The notes below the pieces were generated by a model. It was given only the letters and a program-made list of their open reading frames with translations, did not search any database and was not told the DNA's origin. Shown here piece after piece: positions 1-7,327 of a DNA stretch of 34,055 nucleotides. The first letter of the stretch is position 1. The number at the start of each line of letters is the position of its first letter. This DNA is from BOG-1184 sp964651515 (GTDB lineage Bacteria > Fibrobacterota > Chitinivibrionia > Chitinivibrionales > Chitinispirillaceae): assembly GCA_964651515.1 (NCBI GenBank), contig CAZYYB010000024.1, forward strand, positions 1 through 34,055. Direction: 5' to 3'. The translations under genes and the position numbers were made by a program.

Positions 1-490
1 CGGCGCCGAACGCGTGCGACAGGCTGTACCCGAGTTCGCCGCCCTCATGGATCGAGCCCGGCGTTTCGGGCGTGCAGTGGCTGCCTATGCCACCCGGAAA
101 GGAAAACTGGCGGAAAAAATTCCGCATGCCCGCCTCATCCTCGCTCTTGTCGGGATAGACCTCGGAATAGGTGCCTTCGAGGTAGGCGTTGGCGAGCATG
201 GCCGGCGCCCCGTGGCCGGGACCCGAGATGAACAGCATGGAAAGGTCGTACTTATTGATAAGCCGATTGCAGTGAACCCACACCAGCGACTGCCCCGGAT
301 CGGACCCCCAGTGGCCGAGCAGCCGCTCCTTGATGTGCTCGATGACGAGCGGCTTGCGGACCAGGGGGTTGTCGCGCAGGAAGATCATGCCGGCGCACAG
401 GTAGAGCGTCGCGCGCCAGTAGGCGTCGATCTTATTGAGTTCTTCGAGAGTTAGCGGCTCCCCGGGCGAAGGGGTTCTGGTGAAAGGCAT
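1..490 (-). CDS. xfp: Phosphoketolase (xylulose-5-P/fructose-6-P), N-terminal part only
   Basis: The first 163 codons of a thiamine-diphosphate phosphoketolase, cut by the left window edge. The enzyme splits xylulose 5-phosphate (and often fructose 6-phosphate) with phosphate to give acetyl phosphate plus a triose or tetrose phosphate, in the cytoplasm. The family signature is clear: a GPGHGAPA segment, then PETPGSIHEGGELGYSLSHA, which in this family lines the ThDP and substrate site. The ATG at 488-490 is preceded by a GAGGAG ribosome-binding site and fits the family's usual N-terminus. Full-length members are about 790 residues, so roughly four fifths lies outside the window. It is divergent from the oxidoreductase operon that starts at 903. 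Identity is secure; the split between the two substrates cannot be judged from this part. Confidence 0.95.
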   Translation of the reverse strand, partial: MPFTRTPSPGEPLTLEELNKIDAYWRATLYLCAGMIFLRDNPLVRKPLVIEHIKERLLGHWGSDPGQSLVWVHCNRLINKYDLSMLFISGPGHGAPAMLANAYLEGTYSEVYPDKSEDEAGMRNFFRQFSFPGGIGSHCTPETPGSIHEGGELGYSLSHAFGA

Positions 491-902
491 GGGTAGTCTC
501 CTCTATGGGTTTATGATGGAGAATATACTATAGTGAGCTTTCCTGAAAACCATGGAAGCACTGCAACCGGCGTGCCGCCTCACGCGCAGGACCTTATCGG
601 GCCCGGCTCCCTGATAACGCCCCTTGAATTAACAGGTTATCCGTTTTTGCAATGCCGGAAATATTATTTCTAAAATAGGAATCCCGCATCCTATTTCGAC
701 TTCCTCCCCGGAATCCTCCCGCCACTTTAAAAAATCATCCGCAGAAACGGCTGCGCCGCCCGGATCGTCATGGTGGTATAGGGTTTGCTCATTTGAGGAA
801 AGCGGACTGTTAGATCTTTTCACACGGCGGACACCGGTCCGCGGCAGGAGCGAAAGGTCCGATTCTTGAAAGGCGGCCACGCGCCGAGAGGGGATTACCA
901 GA
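491..902. other. Divergent intergenic region, no gene seen
   Basis: This 412-nt stretch separates the phosphoketolase start from the FAD oxidoreductase start, so it should hold promoters in both directions. I see an AT-rich patch at about 515-535 on the phosphoketolase side but no convincing paired -35 and -10 boxes. Short ORFs here lack ribosome-binding sites and family features. A weak inverted repeat (613-618 with 636-641) is followed by a T run. Confidence 0.5.
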
Positions 903-2108
903 ATGGAAGAACGGAATTTTACGTATATCATCATCGGGGGAGGTCTGGCGGGTGCATCGGCCGTTACCGGCATCCGGGAATCGGATTCGAACGGAACCAT
1001 CCTTCTTATCGGGAACGAGAAGCACCTTCCCTACGATCGGCCGCCGCTGAGCAAAAAGCTGTGGTTCGGCAAGAAGAAACTTGGCGAGATTTTCATCCAT
1101 CCGCAGGATTTCTACGATGACAACGGGGTGACCCTCATGCTCGGGGTCGCGGTCAATGCCATCGATCCGCGGCAGAAAAAAATCACGACCGAAAAAGGAC
1201 AGTGTTTCGGCTACGAAAAGCTGCTCCTTGCTACGGGCGCACGGCCGAAAATTCTGGCCATCTCCGGAGCCGCACTCGAAGGCACGTGCTACTACCGCTC
1301 CCTCGACGACTACCTCAAGATAAGAAGCCAGGCGTCGCCGGGGAAGTCGGCGGTGGTGATCGGCGGCGGATTCATCGGTTCCGAGCTCGCGGCGGCATTG
1401 ACGATAAACAAGGTGAACGTCACCATGGTGTTCCCCGGACCCACGCTCTGCCACCACATCTTCCCCGACTATCTCGGCCGCGCGATCCAGCAGCGCTACG
1501 AGGATAACGGGGTACGCATCATCTGCGAAGAAAAACCCGCGGCGATCGCGAAGCGGGGCGACCTGTTCATGACGATTACCGAAAGCGGCAAACGGATCCA
1601 GTCGGATATCGTGGTCATGGGCATCGGCGCGATGCCCGAAATCAAACTTGCCCGTTCTTCGGGCATCGAGACCGGGAACGGCATCGTGGTCAACGGCTAC
1701 CTCCAGACCTCGCAGCCCGACATCTATGCGGCCGGCGACAATGCGCTCTTCCCCTACCCGACGCTCGGGCAGGCGATGCGGGTGGAGCACTGGGATAACG
1801 CCTTCAACCAGGGGAAATGGGCGGGCCGGAATATGGCCGGAGCGCACGAGCCCTACACCTACATGCCCTACTTTTTCTCCGACCTCTTCGAATTCGGCTA
1901 TGAGGCGGTCGGCGAAATCGACAGTTCACTCGAAACCTATGCCGATTGGCAGAAGGAAAATGACACCGGGGTCGTGTACTATCTGCGTAACGGGCGGGTG
2001 CGGGGAGCGCTCATGTGCAACGTGTGGAATCAGGTCTCCCTCGCACGCAAGCTGATCCAGAAAGGTGAAATGATTACCCGCACGAGTCTCCAGGGGGCGA
2101 TTATTTGA
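903..2108 (+). CDS. FAD-dependent NAD(P)H oxidoreductase (ferredoxin/rubredoxin reductase-like)
   Basis: A 401-residue pyridine-nucleotide-disulfide-type flavoprotein. The N-terminus has the FAD dinucleotide fold (IIIGGGLAGAS, about residues 9-19) and the YDRPPLSKK segment typical of the ferredoxin reductase, rubredoxin reductase and AIF-like group. A second GGGFIGSE motif near residue 153 is the NAD(P)H-binding fold, and IYAAGD near residue 275 is the C-terminal FAD contact. No redox-active CxxxxC disulfide is seen, so it is not a glutathione or lipoamide reductase type. The ATG follows a GAGAGGGGA ribosome-binding site. It lies 16 nt upstream of the pterin fusion gene and is probably co-transcribed with it, which raises the possibility of reducing power for pterin chemistry; that link is inference. 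The electron acceptor cannot be predicted. Confidence 0.85.
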   Translation: MEERNFTYIIIGGGLAGASAVTGIRESDSNGTILLIGNEKHLPYDRPPLSKKLWFGKKKLGEIFIHPQDFYDDNGVTLMLGVAVNAIDPRQKKITTEKGQCFGYEKLLLATGARPKILAISGAALEGTCYYRSLDDYLKIRSQASPGKSAVVIGGGFIGSELAAALTINKVNVTMVFPGPTLCHHIFPDYLGRAIQQRYEDNGVRIICEEKPAAIAKRGDLFMTITESGKRIQSDIVVMGIGAMPEIKLARSSGIETGNGIVVNGYLQTSQPDIYAAGDNALFPYPTLGQAMRVEHWDNAFNQGKWAGRNMAGAHEPYTYMPYFFSDLFEFGYEAVGEIDSSLETYADWQKENDTGVVYYLRNGRVRGALMCNVWNQVSLARKLIQKGEMITRTSLQGAII

Positions 2109-2124
2109 AACGGGAGAGAACCTC

Positions 2125-3222
2125 ATGATTCTGGCGACGATGCAGTGCGGACCGGAAAACGAATGCCTCCTGCCGACCGACGAGCGGCAGAGCCTGCTCA
2201 GGGAAATTCCCGGATGGTCGATGCAGGAGAAGGAGATCGAGGGGGAGTTCAGCTTCGCCGATTTCAGCGAGGTCATGGGATTTGCCAATGCGGTCGCCCG
2301 CCTTGCCGAAGCGCAGGGCCATCATCCCGACCTCTCCCTGAGCTATAAGAATATCCGCGTCCGGCTCTCCACGCACAAGGCGGGGGGGCTGTCGCGGAAC
2401 GATTTCATCCTTGCGGCAAAGATCAACAGGGTTATGGAAAAGATAGCGAGCAGCGACAGTCGTCCCGAACTTCCGGGCAGGAGCCTTAAATCCATGACCA
2501 TGCTCATCACCGGGGCGGCGCGGCGAATCGGCCGGGAAATCGCGATGGCCCTGGCGGACGAGGGCGCGAACGTGGTCGTGCACTACCGGAATTCTGGCCA
2601 GGAAGCCGAAGCGCTCTGCAGCGAACTGCGGGAACGCGGTGTCGGCGCCTGGCCGCTCCAGGCCGACTTCGACAACGGGTCGAACGCGGCCCGGATCATC
2701 GGGCGGGCGAAGGAGCTTGCGGGAAAGCTCGACGGGATCATCAACAGCGCCGCCTCGTTCACTACCCAGACAATCGAGAATCTCGGGCTCGCGGACCTGA
2801 CCGACCATATGGTGGTCAACGCCTGGGTTCCGCTCATCCTGAGCCGTGAGTTTTTCCGGGTGGAACGGAAGGGGAATATCATCACGATTCTCGATAGCCG
2901 CATTTCGGGTTACGACTGGTCGCATGTGGGGTACATCATGAGCAAGCACGCGCTCGCGCTCCTCACCGGCATGATGGCGCTCGAATTCGCGCCCGATGCA
3001 CGGGTAAATGCGGTCGCGCCGGGGTGGATCCTGCCCCCGCCGGGCGAAAACCTCGATTACCTCGAACGGCAGACCAAAACGGTGCCGCTCAAACGACACG
3101 GCGATCCGCGCGATATCGCCCGGGCGGTCGTCTTTCTCCTCAAGAACCGCTATATCACCGGGCAGGTGCTGTATGTCGACGGCGGGCAGCATCTCGAAGG
3201 GGGCCGCGCATGGACCGCCTGA
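2125..3222 (+). CDS. Fused pterin-4a-carbinolamine dehydratase and pteridine reductase-like SDR
   Basis: A 365-residue two-domain protein. Residues 1-108 are a pterin-4a-carbinolamine dehydratase (PhhB/DCoH): the EAQGHHPDL segment (His66, His67, Pro68) and STHKAGGLS (His84) are the family's active-site elements. Residues 124-365 are a short-chain dehydrogenase with a TGAARRIG cofactor motif (129-136) containing the Arg seen in pteridine reductases. The catalytic set is Asp257, Tyr270 and Lys274. Asp 13 residues before the Tyr, in place of the usual SDR Ser, is the arrangement known from PTR1, and FolM dihydromonapterin reductase is related. Predicted role: dehydrate a 4a-hydroxypterin and reduce the resulting dihydropterin. 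The gene overlaps folB by 13 nt. Domain calls are firm; the exact pterin and the coupling of activities are inferred. Confidence 0.88.
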   Translation: MILATMQCGPENECLLPTDERQSLLREIPGWSMQEKEIEGEFSFADFSEVMGFANAVARLAEAQGHHPDLSLSYKNIRVRLSTHKAGGLSRNDFILAAKINRVMEKIASSDSRPELPGRSLKSMTMLITGAARRIGREIAMALADEGANVVVHYRNSGQEAEALCSELRERGVGAWPLQADFDNGSNAARIIGRAKELAGKLDGIINSAASFTTQTIENLGLADLTDHMVVNAWVPLILSREFFRVERKGNIITILDSRISGYDWSHVGYIMSKHALALLTGMMALEFAPDARVNAVAPGWILPPPGENLDYLERQTKTVPLKRHGDPRDIARAVVFLLKNRYITGQVLYVDGGQHLEGGRAWTA

Positions 3223-3572
3223 TCATCCGCGACCTTGCCGCGCGCTGCATCATCGGACTTAACGAAGAGGAGCGTCGCGAGAAGCAGGACGTCCTGCTGA
3301 GCGTCTCGCTCCATGCGGACCTGGCCAGGGCGGGGCGAAGCGACCGGGTCGAGGATTCGGTCGACTACCGCGCGGTAAAGAAGAAGATTCTCGCACTCGT
3401 CGAGAGTTCGAAGTTTTATCTCATCGAGGCGCTCGCCGAGGCGGTGGCCGAGCTCTGCCTCGGCGAGGCGTCGGTCATGCGGGTCCAGGTCGCGGTCGAA
3501 AAACCGTCGGCGCTCCGCTTTGCGCGAAGCGTGGCGGTCGAGATCACGCGGGAGCGGAGGAAGGAGGAGTGA
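3210..3572 (+). CDS. folB: Dihydroneopterin aldolase
   Basis: A 120-residue protein of the FolB family, which converts dihydroneopterin to 6-hydroxymethyl-dihydropterin and glycolaldehyde in folate synthesis. Family features seen are the N-terminal strand with IGLNEEERREKQ, the DYRAVKK segment, the LIEALAEAVAEL helix and the C-terminal VEKPSALRFA segment with the conserved Lys-Pro. The frame stays open upstream to 3024, but the ATG at 3210 fits the family start and length and overlaps the end of the SDR gene by 13 nt, implying translational coupling. The stop overlaps the folK start (TGATG). Confidence 0.93.
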   Translation: MDRLIIRDLAARCIIGLNEEERREKQDVLLSVSLHADLARAGRSDRVEDSVDYRAVKKKILALVESSKFYLIEALAEAVAELCLGEASVMRVQVAVEKPSALRFARSVAVEITRERRKEE

Positions 3573-4099
3573 TGGAGGCGATCATCGGCATCGGATCCAA
3601 CATCCGTCCTTCCGAAAACGTCCGCAAATCGATCGGGATGCTCGCAAAGTATACCCGGATTCGCAGCGTTTCCAGCGTCTACCGGAGCCCGGCCGAGAAC
3701 CGGCCCGAGCAGCCCATGTTTTACAACTGCGCGGTCATGGTCGAGACCGCCCTCTCGGAAGGGCGCCTGCGTACCGAGGTCCTGGCAAGGATCGAGGCCG
3801 ACCTCGGGCGAGTGCGGACCGGCGACAAGTTCGCCGCCCGCACGATCGATCTCGATCTTCTCGCCTGCCGGGGTGACCCGGGGGGCGTTCCTGGGAACGC
3901 GATGGTCGGTCCGGATATTCTGAACCATCCCTATGTGGCCCTGCCCCTCGCGGAACTCGCGCCGGAGCTCTCCGTTGGAGCGGGAGGCATGTCGCTTCGC
4001 GAGGCGGTGCGAACCCTGTCCCAGGACTCGATCGAGAAACTTTCCGAGTTTTCGACAACACTCCGCCGGGAGTTCGTATGTGACAAAGATTTTCAATAA
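3572..4099 (+). CDS. folK: 6-hydroxymethyl-7,8-dihydropterin pyrophosphokinase (HPPK)
   Basis: A 175-residue HPPK that transfers pyrophosphate from ATP to 6-hydroxymethyl-dihydropterin, the step after FolB. Visible signatures are IGIGSNI at the N-terminus, the YRSPAENRPEQPMFYNCA pterin-binding region and ARTIDLDLL, which carries the Arg and Mg-binding Asp residues of the family. The ATG at 3572 overlaps the folB stop and has a strong GGAGGAAGGAGG ribosome-binding site; a GTG three bases upstream is the less likely start. No folP or folE is in the window, so the operon covers only the middle of the folate route. Confidence 0.94.
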   Translation: MEAIIGIGSNIRPSENVRKSIGMLAKYTRIRSVSSVYRSPAENRPEQPMFYNCAVMVETALSEGRLRTEVLARIEADLGRVRTGDKFAARTIDLDLLACRGDPGGVPGNAMVGPDILNHPYVALPLAELAPELSVGAGGMSLREAVRTLSQDSIEKLSEFSTTLRREFVCDKDFQ

Positions 4100-4167
4100 A
4101 GAACGGGCCGGGTTGTCCGGTCGCAAATTTGCCGTAGCGTTCAGTACACTCATGTCGGGAGGAAGGT

Positions 4168-4743
4168 ATGAACTTCAAAATGAAAATACTACGATTAGTC
4201 GTTCCGGCGTTTTTTCTTGCATTCGCCGGAGGGGTGTCGGCCCAGCAGCTCACCGTCGGAGTCGATGGAGGAATATCATGGCCGACGGGGGCCGATTTCA
4301 ACAACTGGCATTCCGGATTTACCCTGGCGAGCAACGATTTCATCTGGGTCATGGATAACCTCGGCGTGGGCATCCGAGGGGCGTATAATCGGTGGTTTCC
4401 GCGGGATATCGATTTCAACCAGACGATCTGGGAGGCTATTCCCTCTTTGCGGGTGCGCACCGATTTCCGTGAAAGCCCGATCAACGTCTTCGGGCAGGGC
4501 GGCTTCGGACTCTATATCACCGAGATGAAAAACGGGTTCGTCACCGGAGGGGCCGTGGGCAGCGAAGAGGGACCGTGGATCGGTCGCTGGGGGGCTTCGG
4601 CGGGAGCGGGGATCTCCATCGGCAGCTCCCGTTACATCACGCTCGACCTGTTCCCGGTATTTAACGTCGTGCTGGATGCATTCGAGAGCGGAAAACCGTT
4701 TACCTATTTTACGGGGAATGCCGCAATTTCACTTAACTTTTAA
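4168..4743 (+). CDS. Small outer-membrane beta-barrel protein, function unknown
   Basis: A 191-residue exported protein. The N-terminus is a signal peptide: positively charged start, hydrophobic core about residues 8-22, and a likely cut after VSA near residue 26. The mature part alternates polar and hydrophobic residues, is rich in Gly and aromatic residues (for example VGIRGAYNRWFP and GQGGFGLYI), and ends in Asn-Phe, the C-terminal aromatic typical of barrels inserted by the BAM machinery. About 165 mature residues suit an eight-stranded barrel. The ATG follows GGGAGGAAGG. It is 68 nt after folK and may have its own promoter. Barrel fold is likely; no function is assigned. Confidence 0.7.
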   Translation: MNFKMKILRLVVPAFFLAFAGGVSAQQLTVGVDGGISWPTGADFNNWHSGFTLASNDFIWVMDNLGVGIRGAYNRWFPRDIDFNQTIWEAIPSLRVRTDFRESPINVFGQGGFGLYITEMKNGFVTGGAVGSEEGPWIGRWGASAGAGISIGSSRYITLDLFPVFNVVLDAFESGKPFTYFTGNAAISLNF

Positions 4744-4790
4744 GGGCAGCCGCCAGTACCGTTGCCCGGTCTGCCGGCGGGGAGGGGTCC

Positions 4791-5846
4791 ATGACTTCAG
4801 ATACAATTTCCGAGCTTCTGGGAAATGAGGCGACGAGTCTTCTCGAACACGTCTGCACCATGGTCCCCAAGGAGCTGCTCTACCTGCCGGGATTCGATTT
4901 CGTGGAGCGCATCACGGCCTCGACCGACCGGTCGCCGGTCGTGATGCGCAACCTTCAGCTGCTGTTCAACAGCGGGAACCTGGGCGGAACCGGGTACCTC
5001 TCCATCCTTCCCGTCGACCAGGGGATCGAGCACTCGGCCGGCGCCTCCTTTTCGCCGAATCCGCTCTACTTCGACCCGAAGGGAATCGCGGAACTCGCCC
5101 TCGAAGGGGGGTGTAACGCCGTCGCCTCGAGCATCGGCGTCCTGGGCGCGGTGGCGCGCGTTTACGCCCACAAGATCCCCTTCATTGCCAAGCTGAATCA
5201 CAACGAGCTTCTGAGCTACCCGAACACCTTCGACGAGCGATTTTTCGGTTCGGTGCGCCAGGCGTTCAACCTCGGTGCCGTGGGTGTGGGCGCCACCGTG
5301 TACTTCGGATCGCCCGAGTCGAGACGGCAGATCGAGGAGGTCGCGCGGGCGTTCGAGGAGGCGCACTCGCTCGGGCTCTTTACCGTGCTCTGGTGCTACC
5401 TCCGCAACAAGGCGTTCATGACCGCCGGCGCGGATTACCATACCGCCGCGGACCTGACCGGCCAGGCAAACCACCTCGGGGTCTCCATCGGGGCGGATAT
5501 CGTCAAGCAAAAACAGCCGAAGACCAACGGTGGTTTCGCGGCGCTCAACTTCGGCAAAACGCTGCCCGCGGTCTACAAAAAACTGACCAACGGCCATCCG
5601 ATCGACCAGACCCGCTACCAGGTAGTCAATTGCTACATGGGCCGGGTCGGCCTCATCAATTCCGGCGGAGCATCGGGCGGGAGCGACCTTTCCGAAGCGG
5701 TGCGGGCCGCGGTGATCAATAAACGGGCGGGCGGCATGGGACTCATCACCGGCCGCAAAACCTTCCAGAAGCCGTTCAAGGAAGGCGTCGCGCTCCTCGC
5801 CGCGGTGCAGGAAGTATATAAGGAAAAACTGGTAACGGTCGCCTGA
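4791..5846 (+). CDS. fbaB: Class I fructose-bisphosphate aldolase, DhnA/FbaB type
   Basis: A 351-residue Schiff-base aldolase that interconverts fructose 1,6-bisphosphate with dihydroxyacetone phosphate and glyceraldehyde 3-phosphate. The length matches E. coli FbaB (350 residues). Recognisable blocks are ILPVDQGIEHSAGASF, AKLNHNELLSYP, GAVGVGATVYFGS and GADIVKQKQPK, where Lys239 is the probable Schiff-base lysine; near the C-terminus GLITGRKTFQKP fits the phosphate site. It has a GGGGAGGGG ribosome-binding site. It is followed after 23 nt by an SRPBCC gene. With phosphoketolase nearby it is part of central sugar metabolism, although the two are not in one operon. Confidence 0.94.
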   Translation: MTSDTISELLGNEATSLLEHVCTMVPKELLYLPGFDFVERITASTDRSPVVMRNLQLLFNSGNLGGTGYLSILPVDQGIEHSAGASFSPNPLYFDPKGIAELALEGGCNAVASSIGVLGAVARVYAHKIPFIAKLNHNELLSYPNTFDERFFGSVRQAFNLGAVGVGATVYFGSPESRRQIEEVARAFEEAHSLGLFTVLWCYLRNKAFMTAGADYHTAADLTGQANHLGVSIGADIVKQKQPKTNGGFAALNFGKTLPAVYKKLTNGHPIDQTRYQVVNCYMGRVGLINSGGASGGSDLSEAVRAAVINKRAGGMGLITGRKTFQKPFKEGVALLAAVQEVYKEKLVTVA

Positions 5847-5869
5847 TAACCACTTCAAAGGAGAAAGCG

Positions 5870-6271
5870 ATGCCCGACGAATTCTCGATCAGTACCACGG
5901 TGGATGCACTTCCCGATAAAATTTACGAGGCCTACCTGAGCGGCAAAACCCATGCGGCCTTCACCGGAAGCCGGGCAAAGATCGACGGCAGCGTCGGCGG
6001 CAGCTTCATGGCCTGGGACGGGTACATCACGGGCAAAATTCTTGAGCTCGTGAAAAACGAAAAAATCGTGCAGTCCTGGCGGACGACCGAGTTCGAGGAT
6101 GACGATGCCGACTCGGTCGTGGAGATTGCCCTCCGCGAAGAAAAGGGGCGAACGGTGCTGACCTTAACCCACAAAAGCCTGCCGGAGGGTACCGGCGAGG
6201 AGTATGAAAAGGGGTGGAAGGAGTTTTATTTTGAACCGATGAAGGAGTATTTCTTGCTGAAGAAGAATTAG
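5870..6271 (+). CDS. SRPBCC (AHSA1/START-like) family protein
   Basis: A 133-residue protein of the Activator-of-Hsp90 ATPase-like SRPBCC fold. The N-terminus (ISTTVDALPDKIYEAYLS) and the GGSFMAWDGYITGKILEL and IVQSWRTTEFEDDD segments follow the usual order of the family: first strand and helix, curved sheet, then a long C-terminal helix (about residues 103-131). The fold makes a hydrophobic ligand cavity, but the ligand cannot be inferred. There is no signal peptide. The start is preceded by AAAGGAG. The 23-nt spacing after the aldolase gene suggests co-transcription. Confidence 0.85.
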   Translation: MPDEFSISTTVDALPDKIYEAYLSGKTHAAFTGSRAKIDGSVGGSFMAWDGYITGKILELVKNEKIVQSWRTTEFEDDDADSVVEIALREEKGRTVLTLTHKSLPEGTGEEYEKGWKEFYFEPMKEYFLLKKN

Positions 6272-6303
6272 ATTACCGCCAGGGTTGTTTTTTAAAAAGT
6301 CAA

Positions 6304-6359
6304 GTTACCGGTCGGGTGGGGGAACCTCGCTTCGCGGGTTCCCCCACCCGACCGGTAAC
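6304..6359. repeat. Near-perfect 56-nt palindrome (long hairpin)
   Basis: Arms 6304-6326 and 6337-6359 are exact reverse complements (23 bp). The centre adds CGC-TTC-GCG with one bulged T. A T run lies before the hairpin on the + strand and no T run follows it on either side, so it is not a textbook rho-independent terminator. The arm core resembles the hairpin at 23206-23230. Confidence 0.9.
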
Positions 6360-6466
6360 AAAAATTCGACCTGATCTTGTCATCATCTTCTCTCCCGGCA
6401 CACGATTTGCGGCTCTTTATGACAGTGAATGCCCGCGGTTCCGCATATTCCAACGAGGAGGATCGT

Positions 6467-6802
6467 ATGAAACATCGTAATCATCTGTGGCCGATCATTG
6501 CCGGTTCCGCCGTCGGGGCGGTCGGAGTAGCCGTTGCGGCAACAAAGTTACGGAATAAAAAAGGGGAAACCCCCGCCGACATCGCCGGAGAAAAAATCCA
6601 GGAGATGACCAGGGAGGCCAAGCAGCGGATCGAGGATATCGTCAAGGAGGTGCGGGAAAGCCTTCCCGAGCATGAAAAAGCGACTACCCAGGAGCTCAAC
6701 AAGCTTATAGCCGAGGCCAAGTCCAGGCTTGACCAGGCCGCGGAACAGATGAAGACCGGAATGCGAAAACTCTACGGCCAGTCGGTCGGAGAGGATCTCT
6801 GA
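6467..6802 (+). CDS. YtxH-like small membrane protein with coiled coil
   Basis: A 111-residue protein with one N-terminal membrane segment (about residues 7-25, IIAGSAVGAVGVAVAATKL) followed by a charged, helical and probably coiled-coil tail rich in Glu, Lys and Gln. This matches the YtxH/general-stress type of small membrane-anchored proteins; the biochemical role of that family is unknown. The frame is open from 6377, but the ATG at 6467 has a strong GAGGAGGA ribosome-binding site seven bases away and begins just before the hydrophobic segment, so I use it. It is convergent with the response regulator gene, with a hairpin between them. Confidence 0.72.
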   Translation: MKHRNHLWPIIAGSAVGAVGVAVAATKLRNKKGETPADIAGEKIQEMTREAKQRIEDIVKEVRESLPEHEKATTQELNKLIAEAKSRLDQAAEQMKTGMRKLYGQSVGEDL

Positions 6803-6811
6803 GCGACCGTC

Positions 6812-6842
6812 GAAGGGGAAGCCGCCGTGCGGCTTCCCCTTC
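6812..6842. terminator. Hairpin between convergent genes, possible bidirectional terminator
   Basis: A 14-bp perfect stem (6812-6825 with 6829-6842) and 3-nt loop sit between the YtxH-like stop (6802) and the response regulator stop (6860). Neither side has a T run, so it may act as a weak terminator or a transcript-end stabiliser. Confidence 0.6.
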
Positions 6843-6859
6843 AAAATGTAACCTCCCTT

Positions 6860-7249
6860 TTATTCCTGTTTTTTCAACGCCGCTTCCACCGCCCTCAACA
6901 GTTCGTCCGGCTTCACCGGCTTTTCGAGCACCGCCTTGACCGGCAACCAGTCGTCGTCGGGTTCGAACCCGAAGGGCAGTCCCTTGGCGCTGCGGATCCC
7001 GGTGACGATGATCACCGGGATGGTTTTCGTGGCCGGGTCGGCCTTGAGCCTGCGGGCGATCTCGAACCCCTCGCCGTCGGTGGCCATCATGACGTCGAGG
7101 AGCATGAGGTCGGGGCTCTCCGCCTTTGCCATTGCGAACCCCTCTTCGCCGCTGTGCGCCCCGGTCGCGGCGTACCCCTTCGCGGTAAGCAGGTTTACGG
7201 TTGCATCGACCAGGTCCGTGTCGTCGTCGACGACAAGTATCTTTTCCAT
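6860..7249 (-). CDS. Single-domain response regulator (receiver only)
   Basis: A 129-residue CheY-like receiver with no output domain. The acidic pocket is Asp8-Asp10, the phospho-acceptor is Asp52 (in LMLLDVMM), the switch Thr is Thr83 and the conserved Lys is Lys110 (in VLEKPV). The frame is open to 7279, but the ATG at 7249 follows GAGGGAG and starts right at the first receiver strand. It lies 78 nt downstream of the hydrogenase large subunit on the same strand, so it probably ends the hydrogenase operon. The kinase gene at 12867-14720 heads that operon; that the two are partners is inference. Without an output domain it must act by protein contact or in a phosphorelay. Confidence 0.9.
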   Translation of the reverse strand: MEKILVVDDDTDLVDATVNLLTAKGYAATGAHSGEEGFAMAKAESPDLMLLDVMMATDGEGFEIARRLKADPATKTIPVIIVTGIRSAKGLPFGFEPDDDWLPVKAVLEKPVKPDELLRAVEAALKKQE

Positions 7250-7327
7250 TGAACTCCCTCCATTGGAATTATCCGGCATCGGCGCATGGTGCGCCCCCCC
7301 GGCTCGCTGCCGAAGAGGGGCGGGCGA

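Noticed and set aside
613..646. GATAAC/GTTATC inverted repeat followed by T5
   Set aside because: Six-base arms with a 17-nt loop are too weak for a terminator and no gene ends just before it.
2101..3192. A 363-codon minus-strand frame opposite the pterin fusion
   Set aside because: Antisense shadow; the + strand has both domain signatures.
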